DNA of 64,000 bases, taken from NCBI RefSeq assembly GCF_036898095.1, contig NC_090739.1, forward strand, positions 61,258,662 to 61,322,661. Reading direction: 5' to 3'. Below are positions 21,735 through 30,928 of this stretch, in pieces. How positions within the stretch are numbered: position 1 is the first letter of the stretch; each line of letters starts with the position of its first letter. The position numbers were made by a program, and so were the translations under genes. The stretch is from Palaemon carinicauda (lineage: Eukaryota; Arthropoda; Malacostraca; Decapoda; Palaemonidae). Under the pieces are notes generated by a model. The model searched no databases, was not told the origin of the DNA, and was given only the letters and a program-made list of their open reading frames with translations.

Positions 21735-22310
21735 ACGGATTTTGAGCGAAGCGAAAAATCTATTTTTGGGTAAGATGGCCATGTCGTCCTGATGGAAGTT
21801 CCTTAAAGGCAGCTTCCTAGGGTATATTACAACTACGGCGATATTCCCAGAGAATTTACCTTAAGGTACCCAGAATTCTAACTCCTGGAGCGAGTATCCC
21901 TAAAAAAGACCTTAGGGATATCGTAAATATCAGCGGACGTATTCTTGACACGCCTCATAGCAATCTATACCCCGAATAGAGTTAACACTTCGTAGGGGTC
22001 AAATGGCAAGAAAACGAAAACGATAAGAAAGGGGGGAGCCGTTCGTAAGGCATCTCTCCTCCCCGTTTCGTAAGCGTGCCCTGCGCCGCTCGCGGCGCCA
22101 TCTGTATTCCTTGTAGCGATACACAAGGTGCTACAGATACTGTATGTAGGGAGGGGTCCTACAGCCCTTTTCTTTTTTCTTTTTTTTTTTGAAAAGGGAC
22201 AGGGCGGGTCCATCAGGACGACATGGCCATCTTACCCAAAAATAGATTTTTCGCTTCGCTCAAAATCCGTTTTTTGGGCTCAAGCCATGTCGTCCTGATG
22301 GAAGTATACC
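21735..22310 (-). repeat. C right ITR plus ICR
   Basis: The outer tip 'acggattttgagcgaagcga' (21735) pairs with its inverse ending at about 22272. The inner arm then runs straight into 'tttttgggctcaagccatgt' (22271-22304), the inverse of the lITR tip at 30490-30523. The ICR (about 22225-22304) therefore equals the complement of both tips joined, exactly as in DIRS-1. It is probably the splint for ligating the ends into a circle. Confidence 0.9.
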
Positions 22311-23208
22311 AGAGCATTACTGTATCTGTGGATTCTCAATACGTGCCGTACTCCTCAGGAATGTTTCTTAGTCAACTCGACTGAAAGACCTAAGATGTTA
22401 CCGTTATACATCTTTTCACTAATCATAAGCCATGAAAGCGCTTCCTGCCCCCTACAGGGAGGAGTCCTACTAGACTCTAGAAACGAACGAAGAGTACATA
22501 TACCTATGTATGAATCACTCGCAAGCCAATACAATATAGTGGTCTCACTCTATATGAAGTAAAGCATAGTCCTTACGGAACTACAGCATCCAAGGGAAAA
22601 ACCCCGACCAGCACCCTGGTCGAAGTAGAAATAGACAAAAAGGTTATATCTGCGTAGGATTAAACTTGCTGCCGCCACCGTCCTCAGAGAAAGGTGGAGC
22701 CCTTTATGCTAAGGAAAGTATAAACCAGTGCAACAAGGCTTGCATTAAGGAACAGGCTATTATAGATATCCCCGATTAATATACATAGGCTGAATGCTCA
22801 ATAATTAAAATGAAATCAATATAGGTGAAGGAGACGCAAGGTTCCCGAGAACAATTTTATTGAATAACAATAAATAGACATGGTTACCACAATTATATAC
22901 ATATGATAGGTGGATGACCAACAATTTACACAAGTACCGTAGTGCATGGATGTATGGTTATCTGAAAGAAAACAATCAGGTCACTTGTCACATACCAAGG
23001 TATCAAAGTTAAACGTCCATGTTACTATCCACTGACATTAGCGTCAGAAACGCTCGGCACACCTGTCTGTACTTGTGCTACAATCACCATAACGCTGGAA
23101 CAGTCACTGTGGGCTCCCAGAGCCTTCACTACTAGTTATAGCAACGCATATAACTATACACTCACCCAAGAATCAAAGTCCCAATTAAATCCACTGTTCC
23201 TCGCAGAG
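22311..23208. other. C 3' non-coding region
   Basis: About 0.9 kb between the YR stop and the ICR, moderately AT-rich, with no conserved frame or repeat. On minus, a possible polyadenylation signal AATAAA can be read near 22857 and again near 22868. Nothing else is recognisable. Confidence 0.5.
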
Positions 23209-26112
23209 TTAAACAGCAGGGTTAACAACGCAACCAACTGCTACCACAGACCTCTTTAGCTGCTCCACTTGCTTAGCATAGTGGCGAAAGAATACCCTGG
23301 AAGACTTCCAGCCAGTGTATGAACGAAGGTGTTCAAAATCCATAAAGTTAAAGAAGTTTAAGGATGAAGCAACTTTCCTCGGATCATGACCTGCGGGTGA
23401 ACTGTCAGGATCCGCTCTGCGAATAAAATATGTAATTTTCGCCCTAAGTTGATTTAAAGATAAATTCGAGCCCGATGTTTCTCCTCTGAATAGTTGGCCC
23501 CCATGGAAGTCTGAAGTTCTACGAAGATAGACCTTTAGGCATTCTACGGGACATAGAGATGCATCTTCTTTCAGAGGGCAGATTCTCCAGGGACCCCACC
23601 TGTTGGTGGGCAACTCGTTCTTAGCGAGAAACGTAGGGTCCGGAAACAGGTTCAGTTCTCCCCCATCCAGGAACTGAACCCGGCCCTCCTCTCTCGAGAG
23701 GGCTACAATCTCACTAACTCTGGCCCCAGAAGCTAGGGCAAAAAGGAAGATCACTTTTTGAGTCAGGTCCTTCAGTGCACACTCCTCATTATCCAGTAAT
23801 GAGGCAAAATGAAGGACTTTGTCTAAAGACCATGAAATAGGCTTTGGAGGAGCTGAAGGTCTAAGCCTAGCACAGGCCTTCGGGATCTTGTTAAACATCT
23901 CGTTAGCGAGGTCTACCTGGAAGGCATATAGAATGGGTCTTGTCAGAGCTGACTTACATGTAGAAATCGTGTTAGCCGCCAGCCCCTGTCCGTGGAGGTG
24001 GATGAAGAAGGATAGGCAGAACTCCGTAGAGATCTCGTGCGGATTCTTGTCTTTGACAAAGGCTACCCATTTCTTCCATGCTGATTCGTACTGCCTTCTA
24101 GTAGACTTGCACTTATATTCTTCCAGAAAGTCGATGCTATCTTTCGAGATTCCGAACCGTTTCTTCACCGCTAGGGAGAGAAAATCATGAGCTGCAGGGT
24201 CCGGGTTTTCTGTAATGAAGCGTAGACAGTCGACTTCTGGACTTGCTGGGACAGAACTGGGTCCGGGAGTGGTAGAAACTCTAGTCGTAGTTTCAGAGCT
24301 AGAGGGAACCATACACTGTTCGGCCACTTGTGGGCCACTATCGCTGCTACTCCCTTGAAGGATCTCAGTTTGTTGAGGACCCTCAACATCAGATTGTGAG
24401 GGGGAAACAGGTAGATCCTGGACCATCTGTTCCAATCGAGGGACATCGCATCTACTGCTTCCGCCAAGGGGTCCTCGTACGGGGACACATATCTCGGCAG
24501 CTTCTTGTTGTCCTTCGTCGCGAAGAGGTCTATCTGCAGTTCTGGGACTTGACTCGAGATGAAGGAGAATGATCCTGCGTCTAGGGACCATTCCGACTCT
24601 ATCGGTGTAACCCTGGATAGAGCGTCCGCGGTCACATTCCGGACTCCTTGAAGGTGAACTGCTGACAGGTGACACTTCTTCTTCTGCGCCAGTCGGAATA
24701 TGGCTAACATTACCTGGTTGAGAGGTGGAGATCTCGATCCCCGCCGATTCAGACATTTCACTACCACCTCGCTGTCCAGTACCAACCTTACATGGATCGA
24801 GTGACGTGGGGATACTTTCTTCAGGGTAAGAAGCACTGCCATAGCTTCTAGAAAGTTTATGTGAAAAGTCCCAAATAGCTTGGACCAGGTCCCTTGCACT
24901 TTTTTCCGATGGGAGTGACCTCCCCACCCTACCTTTGAGGCGTCTGTGTGGATTGTCACTGACGGGGGGGGGGGGGGGTGGCTGAAGAGGTACTGACCTC
25001 TTTAGACGACTGGCTTGAGACCACGGTCTGAGAAGAGAACGTAGCCGAAGTGGGACCGGTCTCTTCAAGTCCCTTCGCTCTTTTGATGCAAAGGTTTTCC
25101 AAACTCCCGCTGCATCTTTTAGCTGTGCTCTTAGCACTGGGTCTGTTACTGATGCGAACTGAAGAGAGCCCAAAACCCTCTCTTGTTCGCGTCTTGATAT
25201 CCTCTCGGAACCTAGAAGTCTCTTGACAGACCCCGCTATTTCCTTCCTTTTCGACATTGGAATGGAAAAACGGTGTGACACTAGATCCCAGTGAATTCCC
25301 AACCACTGGAACCTCTGAGCTGGAGAAAGACGAGACTTCTTTCTGTTGATCATGAAACCTAGATATTCCAGGAACTGAATCACCTGTAGGGAAGCCTGCA
25401 AGCATTCCGCTCTGGATGCTGCCCACACCAACCAATCGTCCAGGTAGGCTACTACCTGGAACCCTTTTAGGCATAACTGTTTGAGCGCTGCGCTCGCAAG
25501 CTTCGTAAAGATCCTTGGAGCTATATTTAGCCCGAAAGGCATCGCTCTGAAAGCATAAAGTTTTTGTTGTAGCTTGAATCCTAGGTAGGGGGAGAGACGG
25601 CGACTTATTGGAACGTGCCAATATGCGTCTGACAAATCGATGGAGACGGTATATGCCCTCTTGGGCAGTAAGGCCCTTATGTGTTGTAACGTTAACATCT
25701 TGAACTTGTGGTTCATTATGAACTTGTTGAGTGGTGACAAGTCCAGAATGACTCTGAGTTTCCCCGAGTCTTTCTTGGGAACACAAAACAGCCTCCCTTG
25801 GAACTTGATGGACTTTACCCTCCGGATCACCTTTTTCTCCAACAGTTCTTGAATGTACTCCTTCAAAACGGGGGTGGAGTGTTGGAAAAATTGAGGGCAC
25901 AGGGGCGGAGTACTGTACCAACTCCAACCCAGTCCATTTTTGAGCAGGCTGTGGGCCCAGGGATCGAAGGTCCAGCGATCCCGGAAATACTGTAGTCTCC
26001 CACCTACCGGCGACACTTCACTTTGACTGCCCTGCAGTCTTGCCTCCCTGGCCGCGACCACCTCTGAATCCTCTTCCCCTAGAGGGGCGTCTCGCCGAAC
26101 CTCTGGCTGCAC
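23209..26112 (-). CDS. RT and tyrosine recombinase in one 967-codon frame
   Basis: The N-terminal third is a complete RT: LRVILDLSPLNK (about 119-130), motif A SIDLSDAY with Asp159, FRAMPFGLNIAPR (188-200), catalytic YLDD at 223-226, and EYLGFMINRKKS (249-260). From about residue 384 to 620 the frame reads RNase H DNA out of phase and is not meaningful protein. The C-terminal third is a complete YR: STRRQYESAWKKWVAFVKD core-binding part, catalytic Arg798 in SGARVSEI, His909-x-x-Arg912 (GHDPR) and nucleophile Tyr945 (RHYAK). The first codon is GTG, with no nearby ATG. The frame overlaps the gag 3' end by 95 bp in +1 phase, so translation probably comes from frameshifting or re-initiation. RT and YR share a phase only because of the C15 tract (24964-24978). 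Confidence 0.88.
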   Translation of the reverse strand: MQPEVRRDAPLGEEDSEVVAAREARLQGSQSEVSPVGGRLQYFRDRWTFDPWAHSLLKNGLGWSWYSTPPLCPQFFQHSTPVLKEYIQELLEKKVIRRVKSIKFQGRLFCVPKKDSGKLRVILDLSPLNKFIMNHKFKMLTLQHIRALLPKRAYTVSIDLSDAYWHVPISRRLSPYLGFKLQQKLYAFRAMPFGLNIAPRIFTKLASAALKQLCLKGFQVVAYLDDWLVWAASRAECLQASLQVIQFLEYLGFMINRKKSRLSPAQRFQWLGIHWDLVSHRFSIPMSKRKEIAGSVKRLLGSERISRREQERVLGSLQFASVTDPVLRAQLKDAAGVWKTFASKERRDLKRPVPLRLRSLLRPWSQASRLKRSVPLQPPPPPPVSDNPHRRLKGRVGRSLPSEKSARDLVQAIWDFSHKLSRSYGSASYPEESIPTSLDPCKVGTGQRGGSEMSESAGIEISTSQPGNVSHIPTGAEEEVSPVSSSPSRSPECDRGRSIQGYTDRVGMVPRRRIILLHLESSPRTADRPLRDEGQQEAAEICVPVRGPLGGSSRCDVPRLEQMVQDLPVSPSQSDVEGPQQTEILQGSSSDSGPQVAEQCMVPSSSETTTRVSTTPGPSSVPASPEVDCLRFITENPDPAAHDFLSLAVKKRFGISKDSIDFLEEYKCKSTRRQYESAWKKWVAFVKDKNPHEISTEFCLSFFIHLHGQGLAANTISTCKSALTRPILYAFQVDLANEMFNKIPKACARLRPSAPPKPISWSLDKVLHFASLLDNEECALKDLTQKVIFLFALASGARVSEIVALSREEGRVQFLDGGELNLFPDPTFLAKNELPTNRWGPWRICPLKEDASLCPVECLKVYLRRTSDFHGGQLFRGETSGSNLSLNQLRAKITYFIRRADPDSSPAGHDPRKVASSLNFFNFMDFEHLRSYTGWKSSRVFFRHYAKQVEQLKRSVVAVGCVVNPAV
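24171..24959 (-). CDS. RNase H with DIRS FPPH (Dam-like) block
   Basis: This RNase H removes RNA from the RNA:DNA hybrid during reverse transcription. Over 262 codons it shows the four acidic active-site residues Asp6 (HTDASK), Glu38 (INFLEAMAV), Asp62 (LVLDSEVV) and Asp112 (VTADALSR). After RNase H come ELQIDLFATK and YLFPPHNLMLRVLNK, the block that in DIRS elements is described as a Dam-like methyltransferase region. It lies in +1 phase relative to the RT just upstream, directly after the C15 tract; one fewer C would make RT and RNase H one protein. Its 3' end overlaps the YR coding region in a different phase, as in family B. Confidence 0.85.
   Translation of the reverse strand: MTIHTDASKVGWGGHSHRKKVQGTWSKLFGTFHINFLEAMAVLLTLKKVSPRHSIHVRLVLDSEVVVKCLNRRGSRSPPLNQVMLAIFRLAQKKKCHLSAVHLQGVRNVTADALSRVTPIESEWSLDAGSFSFISSQVPELQIDLFATKDNKKLPRYVSPYEDPLAEAVDAMSLDWNRWSRIYLFPPHNLMLRVLNKLRSFKGVAAIVAHKWPNSVWFPLALKLRLEFLPLPDPVLSQQVQKSTVYASLQKTRTLQLMIFSP
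24964..24978 (-). other. C15 tract at RT/RNase H junction
   Basis: Fifteen G on plus (C on minus) encode QPPPPPPV in the RT phase. Immediately downstream the RNase H phase begins (VTIHTDAS). The tract decides which frame follows RT. It could be a slippage site, a fresh one-base mutation, or a homopolymer assembly error. Confidence 0.7.
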
Positions 26113-27976
26113 CTCTGGGCTTTGCTCGAAACGTGGTCGATTGCCCTTCGAACACTGGATTGAATGCCGGGGATGCTGATGACACGGCTTGGGGTACCCA
26201 TTGGAAGGTGGTCGGGGTCTGGGCTACCAGTTGTGGTACCGGAGGCAAAGCTGGCTGCTGCTGCTGCTGTCGTTGTGGTCTGAAAGGCTTGGCTGGACGG
26301 GAAGAAAACCTCGATTTCTTCGCCTTTCCTTTCGGCTGAGGGCCCTCATCAGGGGAAGACTTCCTCTTAAGGGACAGGCCCCACTTAAGGAGAAGATTAC
26401 GGTTCTCAGTGGCTGCCTTGTCCACCACCTCCTTGACCACCTCATTGGGAAAGAGATCTTTACCCCAGATGCTAGATGAGATGAGTCTCTTGGGTTCATG
26501 CCTCACTGTGGCCGAGGCGAAAAAAAACTCCCTACAGGCCCTCCTCGCTTTGACAAAGCAATAGAGGTCCTTAGTCACCGTGGCCAGATGGATCTTGGCC
26601 ATTACCATGAACATCTCAGGCATCTTGGGGTCGCTAGCCATTGTCTCCATGTTTGTCTGGAGAGACATCGAGGCTGCTAGACGCTCCTTTGTATCCAATT
26701 CCCTCCGTAGGAGGAATTCCGACAACTTGGGAAGGTTTTCGCCGAACTGCTGACCTGCAATATCGGCGTCCAACTTCCCAACCGAGAAGGTGAGGTGTAC
26801 CTCCTTCCAGTCCTTGTTATCCAACGGCAAGGCCAACGACAGTGGCTTGCATTCCTCCAGAGATGGACATGGTTTGCCAGCTTCAACCGCCTTCAAAACG
26901 GCCGCGAACCCTTTCTGCATAAAGGGGAAGGCCCTAGCCGGGGAGGATACGAAGGAGGGGTGCTTCTTACTCAAAGCAGCAACTTTAGAGTTTGAGAACC
27001 CCCTCTCCTTCAATGCAGATGTTAAGGCAGCTTGAGCCTTGGAGTGATCCAGGATGATCACCTCCTTCGGTTCCGTCTCCTCCTTCGAGGCCGGCTCCTT
27101 CTTCAGACGGACATAACAGTCCGGGTATGCCCCTCTTCTGGGCCAGAATTCCACCTCCTCAAGGGGAACTGAGCCCAGTTTCTCCGACATGACGATCTTC
27201 CCGACCGTCATCGGCATGTGCTCGGCATATCTCCACGGGTTGGCATCCGAGCACAGAGGAAGGTCCTTCACGTTGAGCTTCTTTGGAGGTCCACGTGATG
27301 CTGTGATCTTCTGCATCTGGAGCTCCATTGCAGCGGCCTTCTGATTATTCTCCCTCTGCATCTGTTGTATCATACCAACGATGGAAGAGAGAGCCTGTCC
27401 CAGCTCTGCTGGAAGAGCGGACGAAGTAGAGGGGATAGGTTCAGGGGCCTGAACCGGAACGTCTGAAGGTACGGGAACCTCTTCCTCCACGGCAATCGGA
27501 TCTTGATCCTCCTCCTCACCCTCTGCGAGGAGGTCCTGTTCCGCACGGTCGGACAAGTCAGACATCTTGTCATCCAGCTGGATGTCCTGCATGGCATCCG
27601 CAACATCCTCCTCCACTGGGATCTGGACGAGAGGGATCTCCGGCCGAGGCTGGGGAACAACAGCGTCAGTAGAAGCCTTGGGAAAAAGGTATGCCCTCAT
27701 CTTCTCATTAGGAAGATAAGGCCCAGTGGTGTTCTTCTGGAAACCCCTTACCCATAAACGGAGCTTCTCCCTCGCTGCATCCCTTGACTCCGCCGACCTA
27801 GGGGATTCAAAAGCCTCTGATAGCAGGTTAGTACACACTGCACATACCTGCGGATCCCAGTAGCGATGATCATCATTGGAGGCTGCGCAAGCCGCGTGCC
27901 TCCTACACGAGACATGTCCGCAAAAGTTCTTGCTGCGGACATTGCAGAAAACACTATCACATTTCGGATGCTCCTC
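26018..27976 (-). CDS. Gag-like protein of family C
   Basis: This is a structural/nucleic-acid-binding protein by position, about 650 codons if read from the splice-acceptor-like site at 27977. The first 45 codons are a Cys/His-rich block (KCDSVFC, NFCGHVSCRRHAAC, VCAVCTNLL) likely to bind zinc. Then follow an acidic region (about 27480-27600), a glutamine- and methionine-rich predicted coiled coil (MIQQMQRENNQKAAAMELQMQ), a long conserved-looking central domain, and an RNA-binding-type tail: RKSSPDEG, KGKAKKSRFSSRPAKPFRPQ, poly-Gln, and an Arg/Gly-rich end (RGRGFRGGRGQGG). There is no ATG in the open frame; the first GTG lies at 27838, after the zinc-binding part. It overlaps the RT frame by 95 bp. 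Confidence 0.8.
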   Translation of the reverse strand, partial: EEHPKCDSVFCNVRSKNFCGHVSCRRHAACAASNDDHRYWDPQVCAVCTNLLSEAFESPRSAESRDAAREKLRLWVRGFQKNTTGPYLPNEKMRAYLFPKASTDAVVPQPRPEIPLVQIPVEEDVADAMQDIQLDDKMSDLSDRAEQDLLAEGEEEDQDPIAVEEEVPVPSDVPVQAPEPIPSTSSALPAELGQALSSIVGMIQQMQRENNQKAAAMELQMQKITASRGPPKKLNVKDLPLCSDANPWRYAEHMPMTVGKIVMSEKLGSVPLEEVEFWPRRGAYPDCYVRLKKEPASKEETEPKEVIILDHSKAQAALTSALKERGFSNSKVAALSKKHPSFVSSPARAFPFMQKGFAAVLKAVEAGKPCPSLEECKPLSLALPLDNKDWKEVHLTFSVGKLDADIAGQQFGENLPKLSEFLLRRELDTKERLAASMSLQTNMETMASDPKMPEMFMVMAKIHLATVTKDLYCFVKARRACREFFFASATVRHEPKRLISSSIWGKDLFPNEVVKEVVDKAATENRNLLLKWGLSLKRKSSPDEGPQPKGKAKKSRFSSRPAKPFRPQRQQQQQPALPPVPQLVAQTPTTFQWVPQAVSSASPAFNPVFEGQSTTFRAKPRGAARGSARRPSRGRGFRGGRGQGGKTAGQSK

Positions 27977-27996
27977 CTGTAAAAGAAGAAAATTTC
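27977..27996 (-). promoter_or_regulatory. Putative 3' splice site before C gag
   Basis: On minus the sequence 'ttttcttcttttacag' ends at 27977, immediately before the Cys/His-rich codons. The gag frame hits a TGA about 45 bases upstream with no ATG between. A spliced 5' exon supplying the start codon would explain the missing ATG. I did not identify the donor. Confidence 0.45.
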
Positions 27997-28009
27997 CATG
28001 AATATCAAG

Positions 28010-30174
28010 TGAATTTCAATTCACATGTATATATGAGCATTCACAAAGAATAAGGGAAAGACACCTACTTGTGAAACCCACACAATCACCTGTAGAAGCC
28101 CACCAGCCATAAAATCACGTAGTTAGTCTTTACTAGAATAACCAGAGATCATATTTCCCAAGGGAAATTAGGTGTAGCTCACACCTAAGGTAAGATTTTA
28201 CCATTCTGGCTAGAGATGAAAAGAATTCTCTTTTTATCCTTATAAGGCGACACCAAGTGATTGCACAAGGCAACACAAGTAAGTTAGAAAAAACAGTGTT
28301 GTAACCTACTATATCATGGTCTCCCTTGGTAGAATACACCACCCAAGAAAGAACTGATACAGTACATGAGGGTGGTGTGCCGGCCGGCTCTTGCCGGTCA
28401 GTACCCCCCCCCCCCCTTTTTCCAAAGGTAGGTCTCAAGTATACAACTTCAGATCACCCCTATTGGGGAGAACTCCAGTTCCCATGCCTGAACCGGCCGG
28501 CAGTGGTTGCCGGTCCGTAGCCACCCGGGTAGCACCGTGTTGCCGGCCATCACTCTTAGTGGCCGGCTACCCGAGCAATGTAGCAGGCCAGCCGGCAGCA
28601 GTAAGCAAACCCTGCCGGCTGGCATCCACACCAGGTAGCGCTCGGCTGCCGGCCGCCACTCATAGCGGCCGGCAGATGAGCAAAGAGACCGGCCGGCAAA
28701 GGCATATAACCACCGCCGACCGACAGCAAGAGAACTAGAGAACACCCCCTACCGACGGCCGGCCCCTAGGCCGGCAGACGGCAAGGACAACACATAAGAA
28801 GACAACAGAATGAGTGCCGGGCTAAGAGGCTATGAACCTCTGTGCCCGGCACCCGAAAGAGTGCCGAGAGGAAGGGGAGACACTAAGTCAGGCTTCCTAA
28901 CCACTGCTTACTGAATCTACAGACGGCAGCGGTTGAGGGACCAAGAAAGGACCGGGCAGCACTCAAAGATAGGGTCTCTGCCGGTCGGCACACTCTGCCA
29001 GCCGACAGGGGACCACGTCAGTTCCCCATCCTAACCTAGGCTAGGTACGGATGTGAGACGACTGACACAAAGGAAACGGAAAATAGAAGGGAAGGACAGA
29101 GGGTCCTGTCCAACCTTGCCTTGGTTAAGGATCATTCCCAACTAAGAAAGCTCATCTCAGTCAGAGAAATCCAGGGAGGGAGGCCGGCACTACTGGCTGC
29201 CTCCCTAAAACCAAGGCAAGGAAGGAATTGCTATTCCGGAAAGGGAACATATCCCGAACCCGGAACGGCAAAGAGGACAAGTCTGAGGGGTCACCGAGCG
29301 AAGGGATCAACTACAGGAACCCTACAAGGTGAACCAAGGAGGATAAACCTCCTATGCCCGTGTCAGGCAGCGAGGGAGACTCTGCCCCACGCTAGACCAA
29401 CACGGACTCAGACTAATACACTGCTGTACTGTCCCCCTCTGACCCAATTCAGTTGGAGCAGGAAGGTACAGTACTACTCCAGCATAGTTATATTTGAAAA
29501 TTAATTCAAACAAACCACTAGAGTTAAGCCTAAGGCTTAAACAGAGGGAAAGGGTTTGCCCCTTCCCCGAAGAGAAGGGAGCAAACGGGGAAACAGATAA
29601 TATTATAATGACCTAAGACAACCTAGCCTAGGCACTAAGAGAATCGATTACCTAAATCACCGAAACTCACTCCAATACTATCTTGGAAAATACTCGAAAA
29701 ATGGCTTATATGTATAACGTTGCCTAACGCTTTAAGCAATATAAAATCACACTTGGAAGACTAATTATCATGCAGGAAGTACAAGGGCCAACAACTAGGA
29801 TACGAAGACTAGTGTTGGTCAGCCTAGGCAAAACTTTCGCCAGGCGCACTACTATCGCATCATAACAGAATTCCTAATTAAGCTAAGCAGCTAATTATTA
29901 AAGCGCAGGGGGCTGGGAACGTCGCTCTTGCTAACAAATAAATCCTATTCTAGCGAGCGACAGCGTCCATGACGCCTCCAGCAGGCAACAGCTCTTGTAT
30001 CAAAGATAACTCTTTTAATTACTTTAATTTTAAACAAGAGCCTACATTTATACATAAAAGAAATAGTACTCAACTTATCCGAAGCAGAAGAAGTTGGAGA
30101 AAGCATAATACGAGAGTAAATCCAAGATTTTGGTAGAAACACAGGGAAAAACACCGAGTTGTATAGCTACGCAA
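28010..30174. other. C 5' region with GCCGGC clusters
   Basis: About 2.1 kb upstream of gag. Between 28376 and 29000 the motif GCCGGC/CCGGCCGG recurs more than a dozen times at irregular spacing, interrupted by ordinary sequence. A C-run lies at about 28405-28418. No frame is convincing. The rest (29000-30174) holds nothing I recognise. The first gag exon, if there is one, would be here. Confidence 0.55.
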
Positions 30175-30523
30175 AAAGGAATACAGATGGCGCCGCGAGC
30201 GGCGCAGGGCACGCTTACAAAACGGGGAGGAGAGATGCCTTACGAACGGCTCCCCCCTTTCTTATCGTTTTCGTTTTCTTGCCATTTGACCCCTACGAAG
30301 TGTTAACTCTATTCGGGGTATAGATTGCTATGAGGCGTGTCAAGAATACGTCCGCTGATATTTACGATATCCCTAAGGTCTTTTTTAGGGATACTCGCTC
30401 CAGGAGTTAGAATTCTGGGTACCTTAAGGTAAATTCTCTGGGAATATCGCCGTAGTTGTAATATACCCTAGGAAGCTGCCTTTAAGGAACTTCCATCAGG
30501 ACGACATGGCTTGAGCCCAAAAA
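30175..30523 (-). repeat. C left ITR
   Basis: This is the inverse of 21783-22110, with about one difference visible. It has a palindromic GC block 'gcgccgcgagcggcgc' near 30190. The tip beyond the shared part ('cttgagcccaaaaa') is matched only in the ICR. It ends at 30523, where A1 resumes with 'gaatgtttat'. Confidence 0.9.
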
Positions 30524-30828
30524 GAATGTTTATATATATATTACAAGTATAAGAAAAAGTAAGTAAAAGACAAAAAGCATTAATGGCGGGTCAAAGAGGC
30601 GAGGGTGAAAGCGGACACATCCGCCTACCACCCGAGCCGAAGTAATAGTGAGCTCAGCACACAAGTATGTGAGGGGGGGGGTTAAGCAAGCTACCCCTCC
30701 CTACCCCCCCACTAACTAGCGATGGGGGTAGTAAACACTCGTTAAAATTCTAATGGCTCGTCATTTCAGCTACGCCGAAAGTAATACCCATATTAAATAG
30801 CGTGGTTTGTATTTCAGTTACGGAACAA

Positions 30829-30928
30829 AGGACAAATATTTTCTCAAAATAACATATTCCTCTTATCTTATAAAAACTTAAATACTATTGGTGAGATAGT
30901 ATTCACTTATCATTCTTCACATAGAAAA
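30829..30928. other. 100-bp spacer between copies A1 and A2
   Basis: AT-rich DNA between the lITR tip of A1 and the rITR tip of A2. It does not match spacer H. No feature is visible. Confidence 0.6.

Larger units (their letters stand above)
21735..30523 (-). mobile_element. DIRS family C, nearly intact copy
   Basis: An 8.8-kb element inserted without target duplication between 'cataaa' and 'gaatgtttat' of copy A1; the unbroken site is visible at about 2135-2150. The order on minus is lITR (about 30175-30523), a long 5' region with GCCGGC clusters, gag (26018-27976), RT (about 25000-26112), RNase H plus FPPH block (24171-24959), YR (about 23209-24300), ICR and rITR (21735-22310). The two ITRs (21783-22110 and 30180-30508) differ at about one position over some 330 bp by eye, so the insertion is recent. 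Every catalytic residue I checked is present. The visible defect is the reading phase at a C15 tract. Confidence 0.88.
3203..30828 (-). mobile_element. DIRS family A copy A1, split by nested insertions
   Basis: This is a tyrosine-recombinase retrotransposon on minus. Its own parts are the rITR and ICR (3203-3560), YR (about 4110-5060), RH/RT (about 5060-7110), gag (about 7240-9950), and 5' non-coding DNA with the lITR (11805-11914, 21043-21734, 30524-30828). Three insertions interrupt it: a hAT transposon (9962-11796), copy B1 (11915-21042) and copy C (21735-30523). The order of its remaining sequence matches copy A3 (47950-48929), which lacks these insertions, so the split is real. Removing them leaves roughly 7.9 kb, which fits the size of A3. 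All its genes are broken. There is no target-site duplication, as expected for DIRS. Confidence 0.8.

Noticed and set aside
28133..28745. Frames over the GCCGGC cluster
   Set aside because: The frames on both strands come from a stop-poor CG-rich motif. No start, domain or conservation supports a protein.
21735..30523. Ngaro or LTR retrotransposon
   Set aside because: The ends are inverted, not direct or split direct repeats. There is no integrase or protease, and insertion leaves no target duplication.
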